Part shown: piece by piece, positions 42,863-52,894 of the stretch
Layout: every line of letters begins with the position of its first letter
Numbering within the stretch: position 1 is the stretch's first letter
Assembly (NCBI RefSeq): GCF_011777495.1
Contig: NZ_JAATJS010000004.1
Location: 62,001-126,000, forward strand
DNA from: Microvirga terricola
GTDB lineage: Bacteria > Pseudomonadota > Alphaproteobacteria > Rhizobiales > Beijerinckiaceae
DNA length: 64,000 nucleotides
Direction: 5' to 3'
Made by a program: the position numbers and the translations under genes
The notes under the pieces: model-generated
What the model saw: only the letters and a program-made list of their open reading frames with translations
Databases searched by the model: none
Told to the model about the DNA's origin: nothing

Positions 42863-43702
42863 ATGACCGATATGAAATCCCGCTCCGCCATCGTCGAGGC
42901 CGGCTCCGTCCGCTTCGGCAATCATCTCCCGCTCAGCATCATCGCCGGGCCCTGCGCCATGGAAAGCCGCGAGCACGCGCTCGAAATGGCGACCGCGCTC
43001 AAGGAAATCACGACGAAGCTCGGCATGGGCCTCGTCTATAAGTCCTCCTTCGACAAGGCGAACCGGACGTCACTTTCCAGCGGTCGCGGCATCGGCCTCG
43101 ACAAGGCGCTTTCGGTCTTCGCCGAGGTGAAGGAGAAGCTCGGGCTTCCCGTCGTCACCGACGTGCACGAGAACGAGCAATGCGCCATCGTCGGCGAGGT
43201 GGTGGATATTCTCCAGATCCCGGCCTTCCTCTGCCGCCAGACCGACCTTCTGGTCGCGGCCGCCAAGACGGGCCGCGTTGTCAACGTGAAGAAGGGGCAG
43301 TTTCTGGCTCCATGGGACATGGCGAACGTCGCGGCCAAAGTGACGGGCACGGGCAACCCCAACGTCATGCTCACCGAGCGCGGCGCGTCCTTCGGGTACA
43401 ACACTCTCGTCTCCGACATGCGCTCCCTGCCGATCATGGCGGAAACCGGCGCGCCCGTGATCTTTGACGCCACCCATTCGGTGCAGCAGCCCGGCGGCAA
43501 GGGCGCGACCTCCGGCGGCCAGCGCGAGTTCGTCCCGGTCCTCGCCCGCGCCGCCGTCGCTGTCGGCGTGGCGGGCCTCTTCATCGAAACCCACCAGGAC
43601 CCGGACAAGGCCCCCTCCGACGGCCCCAATATGGTGCCGCTGAAGGAGCTGGAAGGGCTTCTGGCCCAGCTCAAGGCGTTCGACGCGTTGGCGAAGGGAT
43701 AA
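42863..43702 (+). CDS. kdsA: 3-deoxy-8-phosphooctulonate synthase
   Basis: 279 residues. It condenses phosphoenolpyruvate and arabinose 5-phosphate to KDO 8-phosphate for lipopolysaccharide. Motifs: [69 protein letters not shown] and [12 protein letters not shown]. Cys31 in GPCAMES, in place of the Asn of the E. coli enzyme, places it in the metal-dependent class, from family knowledge. The ATG at 42863 is used; ATG at 42872 is three codons later and also possible. Confidence 0.96.
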   Translation: MTDMKSRSAIVEAGSVRFGNHLPLSIIAGPCAMESREHALEMATALKEITTKLGMGLVYKSSFDKANRTSLSSGRGIGLDKALSVFAEVKEKLGLPVVTDVHENEQCAIVGEVVDILQIPAFLCRQTDLLVAAAKTGRVVNVKKGQFLAPWDMANVAAKVTGTGNPNVMLTERGASFGYNTLVSDMRSLPIMAETGAPVIFDATHSVQQPGGKGATSGGQREFVPVLARAAVAVGVAGLFIETHQDPDKAPSDGPNMVPLKELEGLLAQLKAFDALAKG

Positions 43703-43737
43703 GGCGTACCAACAGCCTGGACGATACCGACCGAACA

Positions 43738-43837
43738 CCTTTGTCATGGCCGGGCTCGTCCCGGCCATCTCGATTTTGGACCCGCGACGCGAAAGGGATC
43801 GAGATCACCGGAACAAGCCCGGTGATGACAAAAGGGG
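43738..43837. repeat. Structured intergenic repeat, TGTCAT-type, full copy
   Basis: The outer arms TTTGTCATGG and GGTGATGACAAA are inverted. Internal blocks are GGCCGGGCTCG / TCCCGGCC on the left, CTCGAT / ATCGAG in the middle and CACCGG / CCGGTG on the right. This gives three potential hairpins closed by one outer stem. The copy at 71-167 has the same plan. It lies between kdsA and the MFS gene. Confidence 0.75.
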
Positions 43838-43990
43838 AGGCGCAACGCCACTTTCTCTTCCAGGCGGGGGCAGGCGATGACTGGCCATGCACGGAGAGCA
43901 GGGACGTCACTGTGTTCCCGCTGGTCGTCTTACGGCAGGGTCGTGATAAGAAGCGAAAGGCTTCTCCCGACCCTGTGTGAACCAAACGCC

Positions 43991-45163
43991 ATGTCCTCTC
44001 GCAATCTCATCCTGATCCTCGGCACGAGCGGCTTTGCGGGGACGTTTTCGTCTCGCGCCGTGGAGCCGATGGTTGGTGTGATCGCGCGGGATCTGCACTC
44101 CGATCCGCAGACCATCGCGCTGCTCTCCGCTGCCTTCACACTGCCTTACGCCTTCGTCCAGCCGGTCCTCGGGCCCATCGGCGATGCGCTCGGCAAAGAG
44201 CAGGTCATGAAGGTGGCGCTTTCGATCCTCTTTGTAGCGCTTGCCTGTTCCTTTCTTGCGCCGGATGCGCAGACGCTGTTCGGCCTGCGCATCATCGCGG
44301 GCGCGGCGGCGGGCGGTGCAGTGCCGCTCTCCATCGCGCTCATCGGCGACCGGGTGGAGGTCGCGCAGAGGCAAGTGGCCTTGAGCCGCTATCTCGTGGC
44401 GGTCATCGTGGGGCAGTTGGCAGGGTCGTCGTTTGCCGGCCTCTTGGCCGAGATGATCGGCTGGCGCGGCGTCTTTGCGCTGTCCACGACCATGATGGCC
44501 TGCGCGCTTGCGGCGACGCTCATCGGCTTTCGAGGCGCGAAGGCGGGCGGCAAGTTCGATTTGCAAAGCGCCATCACGCGCTATCGCGACATCCTCTCCA
44601 ACCCGCGTGCGCTCGCGCTCTTCAGTTTCGTTTTCACCGAGGCAATCGCGATCTTCGGCATCTTTCGCTATGTCGCGCCGCTGTTGGAGGAGCGCGGTGG
44701 GGGCGGTCCGGCCGAGGCTGGTTTCGCCATCGGCGGCTTTGCCATCGGTGGTCTCGTCTATTCTGCGCTTGTCGGCGTCATGCTGCGTCGGCTCGGCATC
44801 GCCCGCATCGTGGCGGGCGGCGGCCTGTTCGCAGCTGCTGCCCTCATCACCATGGGCTTCGGCGGCGACTGGAAGGTCGATGCCATCGCCATGCTTTCAA
44901 TGGGCCTCGGCTTCTACATGCTGCACAACACCTTCCAGGTGCAGGTGACGGAGGTCGCGCCTCATGCCCGCGCTTCGGCGGTGGCGCTCCACGCCTTCTC
45001 GTTCTTCTGCGGTCAGGCGCTCGGCGTCGTCTTCATGGGCTTCGGCCTGCGCCATGTCGGTCTCACGGCCTCGACGGCGATGGCCGCTCTCGTGATCCTC
45101 GGCGTCGGGCTCACCGCCTCGATGGTGCTGCGGCGTCCGGCGATTCAGGTGCGCGCCCGGTAA
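43991..45163 (+). CDS. Major facilitator superfamily transporter
   Basis: 390 residues with about 12 hydrophobic segments. The first loop motif is [17 protein letters not shown], an MFS motif A variant. The segment [25 protein letters not shown] is typical of the drug:H+ antiporter (DHA1) group, and the C-terminal half has [29 protein letters not shown]. Start ATG 43991 is chosen over upstream codons inside the spacer. It is probably a proton-driven exporter; substrate unknown. The 3' end overlaps the convergent queF gene by 19 bp. Confidence 0.88.
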   Translation: MSSRNLILILGTSGFAGTFSSRAVEPMVGVIARDLHSDPQTIALLSAAFTLPYAFVQPVLGPIGDALGKEQVMKVALSILFVALACSFLAPDAQTLFGLRIIAGAAAGGAVPLSIALIGDRVEVAQRQVALSRYLVAVIVGQLAGSSFAGLLAEMIGWRGVFALSTTMMACALAATLIGFRGAKAGGKFDLQSAITRYRDILSNPRALALFSFVFTEAIAIFGIFRYVAPLLEERGGGGPAEAGFAIGGFAIGGLVYSALVGVMLRRLGIARIVAGGGLFAAAALITMGFGGDWKVDAIAMLSMGLGFYMLHNTFQVQVTEVAPHARASAVALHAFSFFCGQALGVVFMGFGLRHVGLTASTAMAALVILGVGLTASMVLRRPAIQVRAR

Positions 45164-45597
45164 GGCGCGACGCCCTGGTCCGGCAGCCACAGGTTCTTCG
45201 GCATCTCGCCCGTCTGCCAAAAAACGTCGATAGGAATGCCGCCGCGCGGATACCAATAGCCGCCGATACGCAGGAAGCGCGGCTCGAGAAGCGTCGCGAG
45301 CCGCTTGCCGATGGCGACCGTGCAATCCTCATGGAACGCGCCGTGGTTGCGGAAGCTGTGCATGTAGAGCTTCAGCGACTTCGACTCGACCAGCCATGGG
45401 CCGGGCACGTAGTCGATCACCAGGATCGCGAAATCCGGCTGGCCGGTGACCGGGCAAAGGGACGTGAATTCGGGAACGGTGAAGCGCGCCAGATAATCCG
45501 TGTCCGTATGGGGGTTCGGCACCCGGTCGAGCTTGGCTTCCTCGGGGGATTGGGGCAGGGCGCTGGCCTGGCCGAGTTGGAGATGCGTGTCCGTCAC
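45145..45597 (-). CDS. queF: NADPH-dependent 7-cyano-7-deazaguanine reductase (preQ0 reductase)
   Basis: 150 residues, the unimodular YkvM-type QueF. The catalytic Cys48 lies in [14 protein letters not shown] with Asp55 following. The substrate Glu is in [21 protein letters not shown]-side residues are in the [12 protein letters not shown] region. It reduces preQ0 to preQ1 in queuosine biosynthesis. The frame stays open far upstream, but the GTG at 45597 ([10 protein letters not shown]) with AAGG upstream is the family-like start. It is divergent from eno with 115 bp between, and convergent with the MFS gene. Confidence 0.93.
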   Translation of the reverse strand: MTDTHLQLGQASALPQSPEEAKLDRVPNPHTDTDYLARFTVPEFTSLCPVTGQPDFAILVIDYVPGPWLVESKSLKLYMHSFRNHGAFHEDCTVAIGKRLATLLEPRFLRIGGYWYPRGGIPIDVFWQTGEMPKNLWLPDQGVAPYRART

Positions 45598-45625
45598 TGC
45601 AGATCGCCTTGAATGGTTGTGGTGA

Positions 45626-46996
<1,371 letters not shown>

Positions 46997-47011
46997 GGGC
47001 TCAGATAATTT

Positions 47012-47050
47012 GAAGAAAAGTCGGCCGGGCATGTCCCGGCCTTCTTTTTG
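47012..47050 (+). terminator. Rho-independent terminator of eno
   Basis: Stem GGCCGGG (47023-47029) / CCCGGCC (47035-47041), five-base loop, tail TTCTTTTTG. It starts 16 bp after the eno stop. Confidence 0.9.
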
Positions 47051-47150
47051 CGCACCGTCTTTTCCCTTCCGCGAAGAGGAGGGAAGCGCTGGAGCGCCCC
47101 TCAAACGCCCCCATTCTCAAGAAACCGTGAGGTTCATAACGCGTTGAGAG

Positions 47151-47179
47151 GGTGTGCGCCTGCCAAGAGGCGCTGCACC
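47151..47179 (+). other. Hairpin in the 5' leader of the small heat-shock gene
   Basis: GGTG (47151-47154), T, GCGCCT (47156-47161) pair with AGGCGC (47168-47173), TG, CACC (47176-47179), a ten-bp stem with a small internal loop. It ends 16 bp before the hsp20 start. It does not cover the ribosome site CGGAGA, so it is not an obvious RNA thermometer of the ROSE type. Confidence 0.4.
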
Positions 47180-47195
47180 GATCACGGAGAACGTC

Positions 47196-47744
47196 ATGGC
47201 CCGCAATCCCTTATCCCCCTATCGCTTTGGCTTGCCCATGGAGATGAGCTTCGGGCAGGACCCGTTCACGTCGCTGCATCGCGAAATGAACCGCCTGTTC
47301 GATGACGTGCTTCGCGGCGGCGGAGGCGGGGGCGTGCTCACCATGCCGGAAACGCCAGCCGGCGGCATGATGTTGATGCCGAGAGTCAACGTCAGCGAGA
47401 CCGAAAACGAGATGCTCATTTCCGCGGAAATGCCCGGCGTGTCGGAAAAGGATATTGACGTCAATCTCGAGAACGACATGCTGACCATCCGGGCCGAGAA
47501 GAAATTCGAGCGCAAGGAAGAGAAGGAGGATTTCCACTTCGTGGAGCGCTCCTTCGGCACGTTCCAACGGTCCTTGCGGCTGCCCTATATGATCAACCCC
47601 GATCAGGTGAAGGCGAGTTTCGAGAACGGCGTGCTGATGATTCATCTGCCCAAGAGCAAGGAACAGGAGCGCTCCCACCGCATCCAGGTCGAGGCAGGCG
47701 CCGGTTCCGCGGCGGCTCCAAAGGCCGGTGGCAAAGCCTCGTAG
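47196..47744 (+). CDS. Small heat-shock protein, Hsp20/alpha-crystallin family
   Basis: 182 residues. The N-terminal arm has SLHREMNRLFDDVLRGG followed by six Gly. The alpha-crystallin domain runs from about residue 60 (PRVNVSETENEMLISAEMPG) to 150, with KASFENGVLMIHLPK as the conserved GVL strand. The tail is Ala/Gly/Lys-rich. It holds unfolding proteins as an ATP-independent chaperone. ATG at 47196 follows CGGAGA; the upstream in-frame start at 47154 lies within the leader hairpin. Confidence 0.93.
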   Translation: MARNPLSPYRFGLPMEMSFGQDPFTSLHREMNRLFDDVLRGGGGGGVLTMPETPAGGMMLMPRVNVSETENEMLISAEMPGVSEKDIDVNLENDMLTIRAEKKFERKEEKEDFHFVERSFGTFQRSLRLPYMINPDQVKASFENGVLMIHLPKSKEQERSHRIQVEAGAGSAAAPKAGGKAS

Positions 47745-47803
47745 CGCTTCACGATTGGGAAAGTCCTAACGGCTCTTTAACCAAGCGGGTTTATGAGTCG
47801 GGC

Positions 47804-48118
47804 ATGGTTGTTCGCCGACGCGCCCGCAAAATTCTGATCCCGCTGCTGGTCTACAGCGTCTCAGCGGGCGTGGTGGGTTATTTCGTGCATCACGCCCATA
47901 GCGGCGCGCGCGGTATCGAGGCGCGCGAGCAGTTCGAGGCGCAGGCCGCCGATCTCACGCGCGAACTCGAAGCCGTGAAGACCGAGCGCGCCGATTGGGA
48001 GCGCCGGATTGCGCTGCTGCGGAGCGACCAGATCGACCGCGATCTCCTTGAGGAACGTGCCCGCATCATGCTGGGTCGTGTGCACCGCAACGATCTCGTC
48101 ATCATCACCGGGCAATGA
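47804..48118 (+). CDS. ftsB: Septum formation initiator / FtsB-DivIC family protein
   Basis: 104 residues: a basic N-terminus, one transmembrane helix (residues about 11-29, ILIPLLVYSVSAGVVGYFV), then a coiled coil (about 38-75) rich in Glu, Arg and Leu, and a short conserved end with ARIMLGRVHRNDLVII. This is the FtsB/DivIC layout; the protein links FtsL and FtsQ in the divisome. Its place between eno and pdhA is standard in alphaproteobacteria. The symbol follows this family and context. Confidence 0.85.
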   Translation: MVVRRRARKILIPLLVYSVSAGVVGYFVHHAHSGARGIEAREQFEAQAADLTRELEAVKTERADWERRIALLRSDQIDRDLLEERARIMLGRVHRNDLVIITGQ

Positions 48119-48290
48119 GCCAAAGTGTCCAAAATTTCCACTTAACTTAAATCGAGTTGATCGAAAATAAATAATAAAAGACAATCACTTACGGCGTTCA
48201 CTGTGTTATTGAAACACGGCTTGAACCCTCTCGCTTTCCGATTCCGACTGCGCTACAACTTTCGTCGAGGAAACCCCTTCGGAGGACCCG

Positions 48291-49352
48291 ATGGCTGTTG
48301 CTGCCCGCAAGGCGGGCCGCGCCGGATCGAGCGCGGCTGGCAAGTCCACGCCCAATAAAACTTTGGCCCGTAAGGCCGCCCCCAATACCCCCCAATTCGA
48401 CAAGGCTCAGGATCTCGCGGCCTATCACGAGATGCTGCTGATCCGGCGCTTCGAGGAGAAGTCCGGCCAGATGTACGGCATGGGCCTCATCGGCGGCTTC
48501 TGCCATCTCTATATCGGGCAGGAAGCGGTCGTCGTCGGCATGCAGATGGCCACGAAAGAGGGCGATCAGCTCATCACCGGCTATCGTGATCACGGCCACA
48601 TGCTGGCCTCCGGCATGGACGCGAAGGGCGTCATGGCGGAACTCACGGGGCGTCGCGGCGGCTTGTCGAAAGGCAAGGGCGGCTCGATGCACATGTTCTC
48701 GAAAGAGAAGCACTTTTACGGCGGCCACGGCATCGTCGGCGCGCAGGTGTCGCTCGGCACAGGCATCGCGTTCGCGAATCGCTATCGCAACAACGGCAAT
48801 GTCTGCCTGACCTATTTCGGTGACGGCGCGGCCAACCAGGGCCAGGTCTACGAGAGCTTCAACATGGCGGAGCTGTGGAAGCTGCCCGTCGTGTACGTGA
48901 TCGAGAACAACCGTTACGCCATGGGCACGGCGGTGAACCGCGCCTCGGCGCAGACCGATTTCTCGAAGCGCGGCGTGTCCTTCAACATCCCCGGCGAGCA
49001 GGTGGATGGCATGGACGTGCGCGCGGTTTACGCGGCCGGCCAGCGTGCCATGGAACATGCGCGTTCCGGCAAGGGCCCGTACATCCTCGAGATGCAGACG
49101 TATCGCTATCGCGGCCACTCCATGTCCGATCCTGCGAAGTACCGCACGAAGGATGAAGTGACCCGCATGCGCGAGGAGCACGATCCCATCGAGCAGGTCC
49201 GCCGCCGCCTTCTGGAAAGCTGGAAGCTGTCGGAAGACGAGCTGAAGGTGATCGACGGCAAGGTGCGCGAGATCGTCAACGAGGCGGCCGAGTTCGCCAC
49301 GCACGATCCGGAGCCCGATCCGTCCGAGCTTTACACCGACATTCTGCTCTAA
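48291..49352 (+). CDS. pdhA: Pyruvate dehydrogenase E1 component, alpha subunit
   Basis: 353 residues. After an Ala/Lys-rich N-terminal extension the core starts with AYHEMLLIRRFEEKSGQMYG. ThDP/Mg binding is seen in YFGDGAANQGQVYESFNMAELW followed by VIENNRYAMGT. The conserved phosphorylation-loop-like region is YRYRGHSMSDPAKYRTKDEV. With the PdhB subunit it decarboxylates pyruvate and acetylates the lipoyl group. GGAGGAC lies just upstream of the start. The 172-bp upstream gap is AT-rich and likely contains the operon promoter. Confidence 0.97.
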   Translation: MAVAARKAGRAGSSAAGKSTPNKTLARKAAPNTPQFDKAQDLAAYHEMLLIRRFEEKSGQMYGMGLIGGFCHLYIGQEAVVVGMQMATKEGDQLITGYRDHGHMLASGMDAKGVMAELTGRRGGLSKGKGGSMHMFSKEKHFYGGHGIVGAQVSLGTGIAFANRYRNNGNVCLTYFGDGAANQGQVYESFNMAELWKLPVVYVIENNRYAMGTAVNRASAQTDFSKRGVSFNIPGEQVDGMDVRAVYAAGQRAMEHARSGKGPYILEMQTYRYRGHSMSDPAKYRTKDEVTRMREEHDPIEQVRRRLLESWKLSEDELKVIDGKVREIVNEAAEFATHDPEPDPSELYTDILL

Positions 49353-49409
49353 GCGCGCTTAGCGTTTTGAAGAATTCGCCGAAAGCGTAACTGGAAAAAC
49401 GAGTCTTCC

Positions 49410-50801
49410 ATGGCGATTGACATTCTCATGCCCGCGCTCTCCCCGACGATGGAGCAGGGCAAACTGGCCAAGTGGCTGAAAAAAGAAGGCGACAAGGTCA
49501 AGCCCGGCGACGTGCTGGCCGAAATCGAAACCGACAAGGCGACGATGGAAGTCGAGGCGGTGGACGAAGGTGTCCTCGCTAAGATTCTGGTCGGTGACGG
49601 CACCGACAACGTGGCCGTCAATACGCCCATCGCGGTTCTGGCAGGTGAGGGCGAGGATCTCGCTTCCGCCGTCGCCAGCGCCAAGATGCCGGACCTCGTG
49701 GCCCCGCCCGCAGCGGCTCCCGCTCCGGTGAGCGCGCCTGCTCCGGCAACCGTGCCTGCGGCTCCGGCTGCACCCGCTGCGGTTTACGACGCGGGTCTCG
49801 AAGTTCCGGCCGGCACGGAAATGGTCAACATGACCGTGCGCGAAGCGCTTCGCGATGCCATGGCCGAAGAGATGCGCCGCGATGGCGATGTCTTCGTCAT
49901 GGGCGAGGAAGTTGCGGAGTATCAGGGCGCCTACAAGGTGACGCAAGGGCTCCTGCAGGAATTCGGCGCCAGGCGCGTGATCGACACGCCGATCACCGAG
50001 CACGGCTTTGCCGGTGTCGGCGTTGGTGCAGCGTTCACCGGCCTTCGCCCCATCGTCGAGTTCATGACCTTCAACTTCGCCATGCAGGCGATTGACCAGA
50101 TCATCAACTCGGCGGCCAAGACCCTCTACATGTCCGGCGGCCAGCTCGGCGCGCCCATCGTGTTCCGTGGCCCGAACGGCGCTGCGGCCCGCGTGGCCGC
50201 GCAGCACAGCCAGGACTATGCGGCGTGGTATTCCGCCATTCCCGGCCTCAAGGTCGTGGTGCCTTACAGCGCCGCCGATGCGAAGGGCCTCTTGAAGAGC
50301 GCGATCCGCGATCCGAACCCGGTCATCTTCCTGGAAAACGAGATCCTCTACGGCCACTCGTTCCCGGTGCCGGTGATGGACGATTTCACCCTGCCCATCG
50401 GCAAGGCGCGCGTTCATCGTCAGGGCAAGGACGTCACCATCGTCTCCTTCGGCATCGGCATGACCTACGCGATCAAGGCCGCCGAGGCGCTGGAGAAGGA
50501 AGGCATCGATGTGGAAATCATCGACCTGCGCACCATCCGTCCGATGGACACCGACACCGTCGTCGCATCGGTCATGAAGACCGGCCGCTGCGTGACGGTG
50601 GAAGAGGGCTATCCGCAATCCGGCGTCGGTGCTGAAATCGCCGCGCGGATCATGGAGAAGGCCTTCGACTATCTTGACGCGCCGGTCATTCGCGTGACGG
50701 GCAAGGACGTGCCCATGCCCTACGCCGCCAACCTCGAAAAGCTCGCACTGCCGAACGTCGATGAAGTGGTGCAGGCCGTGAAGGCTGTGACGTATCGGTG
50801 A
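49410..50801 (+). CDS. pdhB: Pyruvate dehydrogenase E1 component, beta subunit, with N-terminal lipoyl domain
   Basis: 463 residues. Residues 1-80 are a lipoyl domain ([20 protein letters not shown]) with the lipoylated Lys43 in [12 protein letters not shown]. An Ala/Pro linker follows (about 92-130). The E1-beta domain (about 135-463) has [41 protein letters not shown] (in parts) and [18 protein letters not shown]. The lipoyl-E1beta fusion is an alphaproteobacterial trait. It shares its first 50 residues almost identically with PdhC. Confidence 0.97.
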   Translation: MAIDILMPALSPTMEQGKLAKWLKKEGDKVKPGDVLAEIETDKATMEVEAVDEGVLAKILVGDGTDNVAVNTPIAVLAGEGEDLASAVASAKMPDLVAPPAAAPAPVSAPAPATVPAAPAAPAAVYDAGLEVPAGTEMVNMTVREALRDAMAEEMRRDGDVFVMGEEVAEYQGAYKVTQGLLQEFGARRVIDTPITEHGFAGVGVGAAFTGLRPIVEFMTFNFAMQAIDQIINSAAKTLYMSGGQLGAPIVFRGPNGAAARVAAQHSQDYAAWYSAIPGLKVVVPYSAADAKGLLKSAIRDPNPVIFLENEILYGHSFPVPVMDDFTLPIGKARVHRQGKDVTIVSFGIGMTYAIKAAEALEKEGIDVEIIDLRTIRPMDTDTVVASVMKTGRCVTVEEGYPQSGVGAEIAARIMEKAFDYLDAPVIRVTGKDVPMPYAANLEKLALPNVDEVVQAVKAVTYR

Positions 50802-50804
50802 TCC

Positions 50805-51101
50805 ATGGCGGACAAAAAATTCGAAGCCCTCAACGTTCCGCCTGACGCCCTCGAAAAGGGCGGCGTCGAGATTTTGCGGGCTTCGGTGGTCGATGGGGCG
50901 GTGAGCATCGCGCTGCGCCGCGCCTTCGACGATCCGTTCACCTGGGGCGTGCTTCTCGTCGATCTCGCCCACCACGCTGCGCGCGTCTATGCCATGGAAA
51001 CCGACCTCTCGGAGGAGGAAGCCCTGGCCGAGATCATCGCGGGCATTCAGTCCGAGCAGGATGACAGCTCCGGCTCCGACACGTCTCCATCGCTCAACTA
51101 G
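50805..51101 (+). CDS. DUF5076 domain-containing protein
   Basis: 98 residues, cytoplasmic and acidic toward the C-terminus. It starts MADKKFEALNVPPDALEKGG and has EILRASVVDGAVSIALRRAFDDPFTWGVLLVDLAHHAARVY, matching DUF5076. This small protein is regularly encoded between pdhB and pdhC in Hyphomicrobiales. It lies only 3 bp after pdhB and 27 bp before pdhC, so it is co-expressed with the complex. Its role is unknown; association with pyruvate dehydrogenase is inferred from context alone. Confidence 0.85.
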   Translation: MADKKFEALNVPPDALEKGGVEILRASVVDGAVSIALRRAFDDPFTWGVLLVDLAHHAARVYAMETDLSEEEALAEIIAGIQSEQDDSSGSDTSPSLN

Positions 51102-51128
51102 ATAATTTAGCTCAGGATCTCAAACGCC

Positions 51129-52469
51129 ATGCCCATCAATGTCCTGATGCCCGCCCTCTCGCCGACCATGGAAAAAGGCAATCTTGCCAAGTGGTTGAAG
51201 AAGGAAGGCGACACGATCAAGTCCGGCGACGTCATCGCCGAAATCGAAACCGACAAGGCGACCATGGAAGTCGAGGCCGTGGACGAAGGCGTCCTCGCCA
51301 AGATCGTGGTGCCGGAAGGCTCTGCCGATGTTCCGGTGAACCAGCTCATCGCGCTGATCGCAGGCGAGGGCGAGGACCCGAAGACGGTCGCCGCATCCGG
51401 CGGCGCTGCGGCTCCCGCCGCCGCTGCACCCGCACCGAAGGCTGAAGCGCCTGCCGCGTCTGCCCCTGCCGCCGCTCCCGCGCCGCAGCCCGCAGCCGCT
51501 CCGGCTCCCGCTGCGAAGCCCAATGGCGCTGCGGCTGGTAATCGCGTCTTCGCGTCGCCGCTTGCCAAGCGCATCGCGAAGGATGCGGGCATCGACATTG
51601 CCGCCGTCCAGGGTTCGGGCCCGCACGGCCGCATCGTGGAAAAGGACGTGCGCGCGGCGGCTGCCGGCGGCGGCGTCAAGCGCGCGCCTGCGGCGGCTCC
51701 CGCTGCTGCACCGGCGCTCGCGCCCAGCGCCTCGGCCGAGCAGGTCAAGGCGATGTTCGAACCAGGCTCCTACGAGGAAATCCCGCTCGACGGCATGCGC
51801 AAGACCATCGCGAAGCGTCTCGTCGAATCCAAGCAGACGGTGCCGCATTTCTACCTCGCGCTCGACTACGAGCTGGATGCGCTCCTTGCCATGCGCGAGC
51901 AGATCAACGCCGCCGCGCCGAAGGACAAGGACGGCAAGCCGTCTTACAAGCTCTCGGTCAACGACTTCGTCATCAAGGCGCTGGCCATCGCGCTCCAGCG
52001 CGTGCCGAACGCCAACGCAGTCTGGGCTGAAGATCGCATCCTGAAGATGAAGCATTCGGATGTGGGCGTTGCGGTTGCCATCGAAGGCGGCCTGTTCACG
52101 CCGGTCATCCGCAAGGCTGAATCCAAGACGCTCACCGCCATCTCCGCCGAGATGAAGGACCTCGCGGGCCGCGCCCGTACCCGCCGCCTGAAGCCGGAAG
52201 AGTACACCGGCGGCTCCACGGCGGTGTCCAACCTCGGCATGTTCGGCATCAAGAACTTCCAGGCCGTCATCAACCCGCCGCAGGGCACCATTCTGGCCGT
52301 CGGCGCGGGCGAGCAGCGCGTCGTGGTGAAGAACAACGCCCCCGCCATCGTGCAAGCGATGACCGTCACGCTCTCCTGCGACCACCGCGTGGTCGATGGC
52401 GCGCTCGGTGCGGAACTTTTGGCGGCGTTCAAGGGGCTCATCGAGAGCCCGATGGGGATGCTCGTTTGA
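51129..52469 (+). CDS. pdhC: Pyruvate dehydrogenase E2 component (dihydrolipoamide acetyltransferase)
   Basis: 446 residues. Lipoyl domain 1-80 with Lys43 in [11 protein letters not shown] long Ala/Pro-rich linker (about 90-135). A peripheral subunit-binding domain (about 140-175: [31 protein letters not shown]). The catalytic domain (about 215-446) has [21 protein letters not shown] and the active-site motif [12 protein letters not shown] near residue 420. It transfers the acetyl group to CoA and forms the complex core. The stop overlaps the TTG start of the next ORF. Confidence 0.98.
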   Translation: MPINVLMPALSPTMEKGNLAKWLKKEGDTIKSGDVIAEIETDKATMEVEAVDEGVLAKIVVPEGSADVPVNQLIALIAGEGEDPKTVAASGGAAAPAAAAPAPKAEAPAASAPAAAPAPQPAAAPAPAAKPNGAAAGNRVFASPLAKRIAKDAGIDIAAVQGSGPHGRIVEKDVRAAAAGGGVKRAPAAAPAAAPALAPSASAEQVKAMFEPGSYEEIPLDGMRKTIAKRLVESKQTVPHFYLALDYELDALLAMREQINAAAPKDKDGKPSYKLSVNDFVIKALAIALQRVPNANAVWAEDRILKMKHSDVGVAVAIEGGLFTPVIRKAESKTLTAISAEMKDLAGRARTRRLKPEEYTGGSTAVSNLGMFGIKNFQAVINPPQGTILAVGAGEQRVVVKNNAPAIVQAMTVTLSCDHRVVDGALGAELLAAFKGLIESPMGMLV

Positions 52470-52894
52470 GCATCCAAGACCAGATCGCAAGGCTCATCGG
52501 CAGAGCGGTTGAATGCTCTGTCGGGGAGCCCTGGGATTTTCAATCAGAAGCGGGGCAAAATCGGCTCACCGGGGTCATCATTGCGGCGGCCGCGCCCGAC
52601 GACAATCCAAGTCGGGTTCTCTGCCGGGTCAGTAAGTTCACTTCGTCTGATCATTCGGTGAATTACATTCAAGCGACGACGAGGAGTGCTTCCTCCGGTG
52701 ATTTGATCGAGAGCCTTCTTGCTGGCGAGCGTGTTCCTAGCAATCTGGCCTTTCGGTACAGTTGGAATAACCCGGAAGCGGTCACGTTTCTTGATACCCG
52801 GCAACCGATAACAGACGGCACCTGGCTCATCGGCAGCATCAGGTTAGCCGACATCGACAACCGAACAGACGGCCTAGGGGAACCGGAGGCGTAA
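52466..52894 (+). CDS. Unrecognised 142-residue protein inside the pyruvate dehydrogenase operon
   Basis: A frame opening with TTG at 52466 (overlapping the pdhC stop) and closing at 52894, immediately before the lpd ATG at 52895. GGGG(A) lies about eight bases upstream of the TTG, and no better start exists. The protein [20 protein letters not shown] is soluble, with no signal or membrane segment. It has alternating short strands and a C-terminal half with [18 protein letters not shown]. Base composition is noticeably less GC-rich than in pdhC and lpd. I do not recognise a family. Tight packing (no gap on either side) favours a real, translationally coupled gene of possibly foreign origin. 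Confidence 0.7.
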   Translation: MSIQDQIARLIGRAVECSVGEPWDFQSEAGQNRLTGVIIAAAAPDDNPSRVLCRVSKFTSSDHSVNYIQATTRSASSGDLIESLLAGERVPSNLAFRYSWNNPEAVTFLDTRQPITDGTWLIGSIRLADIDNRTDGLGEPEA

